Source: Phellopilus nigrolimitatus
Lineage: Eukaryota > Basidiomycota > Agaricomycetes > Hymenochaetales > Hymenochaetaceae
NCBI GenBank assembly: GCA_021029095.1
Contig: JAJOHG010000005.1
Span: 1,302,001-1,366,000 of the forward strand
Reading direction: 5' to 3'
Length of the DNA: 64,000 bases
Of the stretch, positions 56,236 through 64,000 are shown one piece after another. Within the stretch, counting starts at the first letter, position 1. Each line of letters opens with the position of its first letter. The notes beneath the pieces were generated by a model. That model worked only from the letters and a program-made list of their open reading frames with translations, did not search any database and was not told the origin of the DNA. Made by a program: the position numbers and the translations under genes.

Positions 56236-57215
56236 CTTGCACGTGCACAGCACGCGTCGCTTGGTGATTGAAAATCATCGTTGCAGAAACATGCGCAATA
56301 AAGTCACAGAAAAAGACACCTTCATTCTGGTAAACAAGCGAAAAGAACAACCATAATGACACAATATTATGAATTCACGTAGCCTTGGCCCAAGATATAT
56401 ATCCGTGTAGTCGCAGTCACATAAACAAGGATAGAGAATTCTCTTACTCTCAGCAATCGTTTATTGGCCATAACCCATCCAAGCTAGTTCCACAGCTACG
56501 CTTCTGCATACTCCGTCCAGGAATGCACACATTCATTTCTCTGGAGCTGTATGCATACATACGGCCTGAAGTGGGCATCATAAGTGATGGCCAAACAGTT
56601 GTAGAAGTGCAGCAACACTAGGGCATTAGCAGAATGAAGATACATCCAATGGAAAGCAAGAGATGGGAACACGAACGTGAACTAGAAAAGTGGGGTTGAG
56701 TCGGCGAGTGTACACCCACATCAGCTACGTGTGCCACGCATGGGCGGAAGTGCACAAGGTAGCGTAAGACAGGAAAAGCAGATAGATCTTCACAGATACG
56801 CACAATTTTAATACTGGATAAAGGCCTGGGTGATATAGGCCCAGTTAATTACCAGAGAAGCGAGATGGACGGAAGGCAAAGCGCAAGTAATAGAGATTGG
56901 GTGCAGCTTTTTCCTGGAAATATTTATTGCTTGCAACTTCCGACCGCGGGGAAAGAATTTGCTCCAGGTGCAATAAGTTAGGATCGAAGCACGCTGCTCT
57001 TCGCGTCGATTGACGTCGATCTGAGTCGATCTGAGTCATCTCACTGGATGTAGAAATAGTTTATTATTGTGGTCCATGGAAACAACGTGGATCGATGGTC
57101 ACTCACCGGTGTTCATTCCTCGTGTCTTGAAAGTAAAGAGCCAATGCATGTGTTTCAAAAAAGGGACAGAGAGGCAGTGAGATCGAGTGTATGGGAGCGT
57201 CTGACACGAGGGTTT
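56236..57215. other. Intergenic region
   Basis: Only short frames are present. A local direct duplication CGATCTGAGTCGATCTGAGTC occurs near 57018-57038. No gene or RNA is supported. Confidence 0.4.
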
Positions 57216-57216
57216 A

Positions 57217-58260
57217 TAGCGACTCGAGCGGGGTAGAGATAGGAGGCGCGTCAGGAGGTAAGTCAGAAGTGCTGATCACCAGGTCTACGTGACCTCCGAT
57301 TTCGAGCTCGTCCATATCCTCATTCAAAATAAAAATTGTCAGCCAAGATATCGAAAGCAAAAGTATCTCCTAAAAAATATCCGCAGGTACTTTAGGGCTG
57401 ACTTGGCACCGCTGTAGAGCATTGAGTTCCTACAAGTGACGTAGATACGCTCCAGGCCTTTACTTAAGAAGTGTCTTCTAATCTCTGTCCACTAGATCGA
57501 GGATGGGAAGGCACGGAATGATCCGCTATGTGCGCACCTTGGCGGAACCCATAAGTTATCAACGTCTGCATTGGATTGTGAGCCCGTGATCCTAGATACT
57601 GTAGACGGTTCGGAAGATAGAAACTGTGAGAGAGCTTTTAGCTATGAAACTTCCAAGACATGCATGGTGACCGCGCTTGACCAGGACATTGAAGCCACTT
57701 TCACGGCTTCAGTGCTTTGGGGATACTACCGGAGCACGGTGTACATACAATAAACAAACTTCTCTCTTCACCCCAGCCCGTATCTGGTCCGGGAACCAGC
57801 AGCGAAAGGTCCTCCAGCCCCACCCAGCACGCACATTCGTCCGGAAGGGCGACTGCTCTATTGGCATGGAGGGGGTTCAAAGTTTGCAAACGTGCAAGTG
57901 AATCATTTATTACGATTTCCGTAAAAAGAGGCATTTGTCCTTAGATACTTCCTGCACTGCCTTCGAAGGTCCTCTGCACCTTCGAGTTCTCCGGCGGAGT
58001 CGGTGTCGACGGCGAGAGTCGTAGGTATGCATCCGAACGCACACGACCTTAGTCTTCGGGACCGCTTTTCCAAACTCTGGCTGCTGCATTGTTGATTGTC
58101 CGTAAAATTATGGTTCATACGCACGTACTTCATTTCAATTAGATTGCAAACCGGCGTCTGCCGGGCCCCTCCCTCGACTAGAGTTGTAAATCGTGCCTTC
58201 ACTTCTGCAATAGCGAAGGACGCGAGAGATGATTCTGCAATCTCAGAACGCCCCAAAATT
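57217..58260 (-). pseudogene. Unrecognised minus-strand gene pieces
   Basis: Protein-like pieces appear on the minus strand: AESSLASFAIAEVKARFTTL, then VEGGARQTPVCNLIEMKYV (about 58240-58115), NRAVALPDECACWVGLEDLS, then LLVPGPDTGW (about 57870-57780), and a terminal piece MDELEIGGHVDLVISTSDLP, then PDAPPISTPLESL and stop (about 57320-57217). The joins are not convincing and I recognise no domain. It is either a poorly conserved multi-exon gene or a decayed one. Confidence 0.25.
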
Positions 58261-58443
58261 ATGCAGTTACATAACCCACCCTATTGTGTCCGCACTGAAT
58301 ATTTGCGTACAAATCAATTTCGCACGTGGGTGTCCCGGGTCCGACACAGATAATTCCTGACGCCAAGCATCGAACCCGACACAGATGGAGAGAAAAAAAG
58401 GACTAAATAACTTGTGACGCCTCACCTGATACTTTGACGGTCG

Positions 58444-59145
58444 CGGACGAAGTGCGAGAAGCGGTCGAATTGGAGCTGTTTTTCGTTTTCTATCTTTTCT
58501 TTCGAAAGGGTCAGACGGGTTTCGAATTCTACGGCGTGAGAAGTTGTCATCATCTCAGACACATTTTGTATAAGCTGCGTCCTAGACTGAAGTGATTTGG
58601 AACTTGAGAAAATCATGGATGCAGAGGCGAGCCACAAAGCTTCGGTGTATACCGTAAAAACCCCGTTTTACTGCGAACGTTCGTCCGATTCCTAAGCTGA
58701 TCAGGCACCGCTTACAGCACGAGAAAGAGAAGACGTTCGCGTGCAGTTATCGGCGCGCGCGCTCATCGCGAAGATCAAGGCCACGTAAGAATAAGCAGCC
58801 GACACGTCACCGCGATCTCCGATTTCGAGACTGGAATTCCCATCTCCACCACTTAGACTTCGTGCGCGGTCACGCACGGCTTTGAGGTCGCCAAGTATAT
58901 CAGGAGAAAACGGGGATGGCACTGATTGAGACCAAGATAACAAACTGCGAACTAAGTATACGAGTCGAGCTGGAGAATGGAATGCGTTGCGCGCAGACTA
59001 TACCAGGAAGGCATGTTTAGGAAGACACCCTGTGTGAGTTTGCGATTTTCTGTCGGTTGCTCAGTCAGGTTGCCCGCATGCGTTGGGAGCCTCGGGGTCG
59101 ACTGACGACCACCGCAGCCTTGATGAGATATTGGTGACGGAAGGA
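58444..59145. repeat. Dispersed repeat, copy 2 (about 700 bp)
   Basis: This is the diverged partner of 48064-48735, in the same orientation about 10.4 kb away. It contains a small insertion relative to copy 1 near 58530-58600, after AGGGTCAGACGGG. A minus-strand frame here (KAVRDRARSLSGGDGNSSLE continuing to ADNCTRTSSLSRAV) is not preserved in copy 1. Confidence 0.75.
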
Positions 59146-59154
59146 AAAGTCGAG

Positions 59155-59600
59155 AGGTCAAATTTTCTTTCACCCACTGTCATCGTTCCGACCCTTAGCC
59201 TAGTCTCGGATGCAGTCTCATACCCCTGCGAATGCACTGTGGCTGGTCAGCTTAAAGTGACGGGAAAAAAATCAAATAGAGCGCATGAGGAACTTAAGTT
59301 CCTTCGTGGGCAAAGAAATTCCGGCAGATTTTCCAAGGCGTGCACGACCGTGTTACACCTGATGAGACGAAAAGGCAAATCGTTTGAGGTTAAAATTTCT
59401 CCCACACGGGCTCTCAGGGTAGTCTCGGATGCGGTTATACTTTGTGAAAGCGCAAGCAAACTGTGGCTGGTGAGTTCAAGGTGACGTAAAATAATCAAAT
59501 AAAGCGCATGAGGAACTTCAGTTCCTTCGTGGGCAGAGAAAATCCGGCAGATCTTACAAGGCGTACACGAGCGTGGTACAAGGACGGAAGTGCTGCTAAG
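59155..59600 (+). repeat. Tandem repeat, two units of about 220 bp
   Basis: Two consecutive direct units share AGTCTCGGATGC (59202 and 59421), GCGCATGAGGAACTT (59281 and 59503), GTTCCTTCGTGGGCA and AAGGCGTACACGA/AAGGCGTGCACGA. The unit carries a short palindrome, GAACTTAAGTTC, in the first copy. Function is unknown. Confidence 0.75.
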
Positions 59601-60160
59601 CACGAACACCGAGTCGCCTACGTCATCGTTCTATTTCCTGGGAAGTGAGTTTTCATATAGATACAAGTCGCTTCTCCTTCCCTTCCTCTATTACAACAGG
59701 AAATTGAGACGCAGCCGCCACCGCGGAGCTCGCTCCTCGAAATACGGGAAGACAAAGCCAGTCAAACGTGGGTCGCAATTTGCGATGAATGGAGGATTTT
59801 TTCTTCTCGACATGCAGCCGAATATCAAAGCTAAAATAAGGCAAAGCCAGATAAGAGCATTAAGCAGACTCAATTGCGCGAAGGCGCGGGGCGTCGGCAG
59901 CCACGGCCATAGCAATCACGTACAGGAGCATCTTCCGTAAATAGCGTCATTGTGGGCGACTACATCCGTGGGCGCGCAGACTTTGATGACATGCTGCAGA
60001 TATCTTTAGACTCTCAATAGCTCAGTCTTCCGAGACGAGCCTGAGGATCCAGAAGCCAATTGAAGCGCAATCAGCGGCGCAGACAGCGAAGCACGGAGCA
60101 CTAGGGGCGCTCAGACGCGCTAAAGTCAGCCAGCCAGAGCTAGACACAAGCTCTAAGTTA
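59601..60160. other. Intergenic region after the tandem repeat
   Basis: A plus-strand frame continues to 59940 (MLLSTNTESPTSSFYF at its start), but it has low complexity and no conserved feature, and its first bases are within the repeat. No gene is called. Confidence 0.35.
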
Positions 60161-60162
60161 GA

Positions 60163-60380
60163 TTGCGCGACGCGCTGATCTCCGTATGAAGGGAAGAAAA
60201 AGCCATCCAGAAGTCTCTTTCCTCGTTTTCGACGGGCACCGTCCCCGTCGGCGACTCGTAGAACATACTAGACTTTCGAATCTTGCTTTCAAACTCCTGA
60301 ATAGAAGTCGAGCGTCTAATGTCGGTGAAGAACATATCAGCATTTAGAAGCTTTGATGGCTCGAGGCAGTGTGGCTGTCC
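60163..60380 (-). pseudogene. Unidentified coding fragment
   Basis: The minus-strand frame reads SKLLNADMFFTDIRRSTSIQ continuing to SMFYESPTGTVPVENEERDF and WMAFSSLHTEISASRNL, then a stop. The composition and codon pattern are protein-like, but no start context or partner exon is found and I recognise no family. Its setting among repeats suggests a relic. Confidence 0.35.
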
Positions 60381-62801
60381 CCCCACCTCGATAATCGCAA
60401 TCCAGCGCCGGCGTCGACGGAGGCGCGCGAATCACATTGCTTTCCGCTGCGCACGTTGGCGCTCATGAACGGTCAGTGGCTCCGTGCACACCCGGGGGGC
60501 GGCCTTGCCATTAAGTCTACGCGTCCCCTGTTTTTTGTTGCCGTGTCCACCTTCCTTCGTTCTGCGTAGACCCAGTCATTTATCGAGATAGCGGGGACGA
60601 GAATCGGAGGAGATAATGCAATTGAGACGAGTCTTGGCTAGGCGCGCCGCCACAGTCATTATATGAATACGCTGCACGAGCCTGCGTGCACATGTATGCC
60701 TCGAAGTTCCTCGATGCTAGGCCGGAGGCGTACGCGTACGCACGGCGGGACGATCACGACGGAGGCTTATATGGAGATATCAGCAACTCACCCATAAGTA
60801 GTCAGCGGTGACTCATCCTCATCACAAAGAACAAAAAAAAAATTAGAGATTGTCCAGGCGATAAGCAGCGAAACTGCCTGATCTGCCGAACTATATTTGC
60901 CTCTGCGTCCTCAGCCCTACTTCCCTACTTATCGCGCGCGGTGCCCGGGGGCTGCGTCGAGCGCCGTCTGTCAGGTCGGTGATTAAGACGAGTCGCCTCG
61001 GACACTCCGCAGGACGCCGCGGCGCGCGTCGATAGAAAGCCGGCACGCGCGTGTGTGCGGGATTGGGCGCGTACATATGTACATATATGTACGTTCTGTC
61101 TGCCGCTTTTGAAGCTCGGCGCTCGGCGCTCGGTGCGGCTCGTCCGGACCTCGGAGAGCGCGCGCGCGTCCTGTGCATTAGACGCACTTGCAGAGCTCGA
61201 GGAAGCAAAGCGGTCTCGATGAAATCAATATGACGTGGACTCGCGTGCGGCTTCGCGTGCGTGTATACTGTCGCCGGTTGTAGACGTCTGCACTGTGTCG
61301 GCGGTCTGTGCAAATATAACGTGCAGAAATTGCGCGGATCTGGAGGACAATGGGTAGATCTCAGTAATCGAGAAGCAGCTTTGTTGAGGGCGATCCTGGC
61401 GAAGCGAGAAGTGCGGTTTAGAATTGGAGAGGGCTTGAATAGAAAGTTGCCCAAGGGTACGGGGCAATGAGGGCGTAGCGAGGAAATGGCTAGACACACG
61501 GAGAGCGCGCTGGGGGTCCTATGTGCCGTTCTGCGGTTATCGTATGCAGGCGCGCAGCTCGTTCGCGCTCTTCGCGCGCTGGCTAGGGCCGGGCACCCGA
61601 GATTGGGACGAGTTGGACGGCAGCACACACAGGCGTCCAAGGCGCATCGACAGAACGCCGGTGCGGGGGTGCGGGGTGGAAGGGCGGTTAGACACGAGAG
61701 CGCTCGGCACAGGGAGGAAGTCGAGGGGAAGTAGTTAAGCACGGGGAGAGCGTGGACGGACCTATCTGCCGGTGCTGATCATTGTAGAATGTATTTACTT
61801 CGTCCGCGGCCCGAGGTCCGGGCGTCCGAGGCGGGGACGGCCCTGGCGGGATGCGCGTTCGGCTGAGCGACGCGACGCGTGGTTTGAGCGGACCGTGTGT
61901 TCTTCGGGGTCGTGGGTTTCGCTGGACGTGCGAGCGGCGCGATGCGGCGCAGCGCAGCGCGCGGGGATCGGAGGCGGGAGTGCCCGTCGGCGCGCTCGGC
62001 GAGAAAAGAGCGGGATGCAGCGGACGAGGGCGGGTGGGTGAGCGTGCGCTGGATGTCGATGCTAGTCCGGCTACAGATGCATCTGGCACTGCCGTAAGTA
62101 GGCTGTGCACGAATCTGAGGGCGGTCGCGCAGATCTGCGCGTTCGAGGAGAGAGAAGAGAGGAAGGAAGAGAGAAGGAAGAGAGAAGAGACAGTCGATCG
62201 GGAAGAGTACCTCAGACTCGGGGTATGGGGAAGTGTGTGCGCGCGCGCGTGCACGAGCGCGCCGGCGGTGGTCACGAGCCCTTAATAATAATTAAAAATA
62301 TTGAACGCGGTCCAGGAGGAAGGCATCCGCCAGGAAGTTAGGCCCGGGCTCCGCGCGTCCGCGCACGCCTCGTATGTACATATGTACAGGCCACTTGTGT
62401 GTGCGCGCGCGCGTCTCCGAGGACGTGGCGAGCACGGACCGTGTGCCGGTTGGGAGCAGCGGTGTGGCTTCCTTCGGGGCGTGTGAGATTTGCTGTGCGT
62501 GCGGGGTTGTGGTGTGTTGTGCGCGTATGTATGCGGGGTGGGATGCGCGCGTTGGGGCGAGTCGACGCGTGGTCGACGGAGTGGCGAGTGGCGGGTGTTT
62601 TATGGGAGATGGGGAGGCGGGGAAGGGCGGGGAGCCGCGGGTGAGGGCGGGAGGGCGCACGCTGGCGTCGACTGTTTTGAGCGATGGCGATGGCGATGCG
62701 GGTTCGCGTCGGGTCCACCGAGTCCGGCTGAGTGCAGCTGCGTCTGGAACTGCCGTAGTAAGAAGGCGGCGGCGCGGGCCCGGACACGGAGGCAGTAGCG
62801 G

Positions 62802-62839
62802 TTTGCGATTTGCGATCTGCGATTTGCGATTTGCGATTT
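62802..62839 (+). repeat. TTGCGAT heptamer array (about five units)
   Basis: TTTGCGATTTGCGATCTGCG and onward forms about five tandem units of TTGCGAT with one C variant. It sits inside the G-rich terminal tract. Confidence 0.85.
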
Positions 62840-63249
62840 CGAGGAGAGAGAAGTGCGGAAACAGAAGAGAGAAGAGGGGGGCGCGAGAGGCGGTCGATCC
62901 GGAGGAGGGGTGCCTGGTTCGGACTCGGGGTAAGAGGACGTGTATATGGGCGCGCCGGCGTGGCTATGGGACCCGTTTACTTTATGTTGGACGCGGTGCG
63001 GGGAGAAGCCAGAGGCGTTCTCGTTGGGCCGCGAGGCCCGCGCGTCTCCGCGCGCGTCCGAGGCTGGGGAGGTCCTCCGAGTAGGGCAGGGCGCGTCCGC
63101 GGATGTGGCTTGCTCGGGCCGTGTTGCCGCGTGTGTTCTGGTTTACGGGCGCGTGAGGGTCGTTGGGCGTGTTGGTGCGTGTTGGGCGTGTATGTATGTA
63201 TGTATGCGGGGTGGGGAGGCTGCGGGCGGCGTGTTGGGCGTGTTGGGTT

Positions 63250-63273
63250 GGGGGGGGGGGGGGGGGGGGGGGG
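63250..63273 (+). repeat. Poly-G tract (24 G)
   Basis: An uninterrupted run of 24 G residues lies in the terminal G-rich tract. It is the second long G run in the window. Confidence 0.9.
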
Positions 63274-64000
63274 TGAGAGATGAGGATGGGGGTATGGCCG
63301 GGGCAGCGCTCGGGATGGCAGAACAGGGGCCGGATGCGGACTCGGGCTTCGGAGAGTATGCGGAATGCTCAGCAGCTTTGTGCCGTTCGAGAGAGCTCCG
63401 GGCGTCCGAGGACGCATTCGAAGGTACGGCGCCTTTCCGGAGGCCGAGGAAATGTGCACGCGCCTATTCGGCCCGAGTGCCCTCTTCCCGCTTTGTTTTA
63501 ATAGAATTTGGTGTGTAATTTTAGAGCGAGGACTTTGTTGGGGTGCTAGGGTGCCGAGGGGCGAGCGGGGATGGTGCGGGACACACCATGTCGTGTGCCG
63601 GCAGGTCGGGAAGGGCAGGTCGGGAAGGCAGGGACTCGTTCGGGGGCGCGGCCAGAGCGGGAGAGGGACACGCGTGCGGTCGGCGCGTCGGCGCGCGGGC
63701 GCGGGCGCTGGGACGGTGATAAGTAAGTGATGTGGGGGGTGATGGGATTTGGTGCCGGTGGTCTTGCGTGTGCGCGACGGGCGGGCGCTCGGCGAGTGAG
63801 GAATGTTCGGCGCGGAAGGGCGCAAGCGGGCGGCTTGGCGCGGGGCGGATCGGGGGCAACCGAGAACGTGAAAAGAGAAGAAAAAAGGAAAAGGAAAGGA
63901 AAGGAGAAAAAAGTAAAAATGCCGCCAAGGGAAGAAGAAGCCCGGGGCCGCAGCGATCTTTACCGCTTGCGCTTACGCGTCCGAAACGCGTTCGTTCTTC

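Larger units (their letters stand above)
60890..64000. repeat. G-rich, GC-skewed tract of degenerate tandem repeats
   Basis: The last 3.1 kb changes composition sharply: the plus strand is very G-rich and C-poorer, giving long but meaningless frames on both strands. Related segments recur about every 550-700 bases (around 61.8, 62.35 and 63.05 kb), sharing CGTCCGAGG-type starts, CGGACCGTGTG and TATGTATGCGGGGTGGGA words, and GGAGAGAGAAG stretches (62147 and 62845). It also holds a 7-base tandem TTGCGAT run, GTACATATGTAC palindromes and a 24-G run. No gene is supported. Confidence 0.65.

Noticed and set aside
48064..59145. The two dispersed repeats as long terminal repeats of one retrotransposon
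   Set aside because: The 10 kb between them contains an ordinary multi-intron gene and no gag/pol-like frames, and the copies do not show TG..CA ends or a target duplication.
60891..61742. Long minus-strand frame (283 codons) and several frames over 120 codons on both strands to 63.9 kb
   Set aside because: They arise from GC skew and near absence of stop codons in a G-rich tract. Composition is almost only Arg, Pro, Ala, Ser and Thr, the frames overlap on both strands, and no domain is visible.

Overview
The window comes from a filamentous basidiomycete, most likely an agaricomycete. Genes carry many short GT..AG introns (about 48-90 nt) with CTNAY-type branch sites. Neighbouring genes are unrelated and lie on both strands. 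The protein set (7-TM proteins of the DUF6534 type, a WW-domain multi-pass membrane protein, a histidine kinase with two kinase cores, a Ser/Thr-rich single-pass receptor-like protein) is typical of mushrooms and polypores. There are no operons, Shine-Dalgarno sites, CRISPR arrays or rRNA genes, and I found no convincing tRNA.

Left to middle (0.5-46 kb) is ordinary gene-dense euchromatin. In order: a small cupin; a Rap1-type telomere protein; an unrecognised 713-aa Ser/Pro-rich protein; a C2-domain protein; a Rad7-type LRR repair protein; a WW-domain membrane protein; two small unrecognised minus-strand genes; the lariat debranching enzyme Dbr1; a very large histidine kinase with two HisKA-HATPase-REC modules; a GH3 beta-glucosidase with a PA14 insert; a single-pass membrane protein; a Bet1/Sft1 SNARE; two adjacent DUF6534 membrane proteins; shugoshin; an unrecognised phosphosite-rich protein; and a small dual-specificity phosphatase. 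Most exon chains were assembled by hand from conserved motifs plus splice-phase agreement.

Three conserved genes between about 19 and 34.3 kb (kinase, GH3, SNARE) contain single-base reading-frame breaks although their splice sites are intact. This looks like either local assembly indels or recent decay.

The right third (46-64 kb) is gene-poor and repeat-rich. It holds a truncated Sec24 pseudogene, two poly-G tracts, a dispersed repeat present in two diverged copies, two copies of a GGTTCGGTCC-rich palindromic repeat inside a decayed or intron-rich gene, a textbook 432-bp inverted-repeat element with TA target duplication, a tandem repeat of about 220 bp, and a terminal 3-kb G-rich, GC-skewed tract of degenerate repeats. 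One large gene sits inside this part (49.3-53.1 kb). It encodes a multi-membrane-span acidic protein of about 1117 aa in which a block of exons has been tandemly duplicated and every intron is in phase 0. It is the most novel item in the window.
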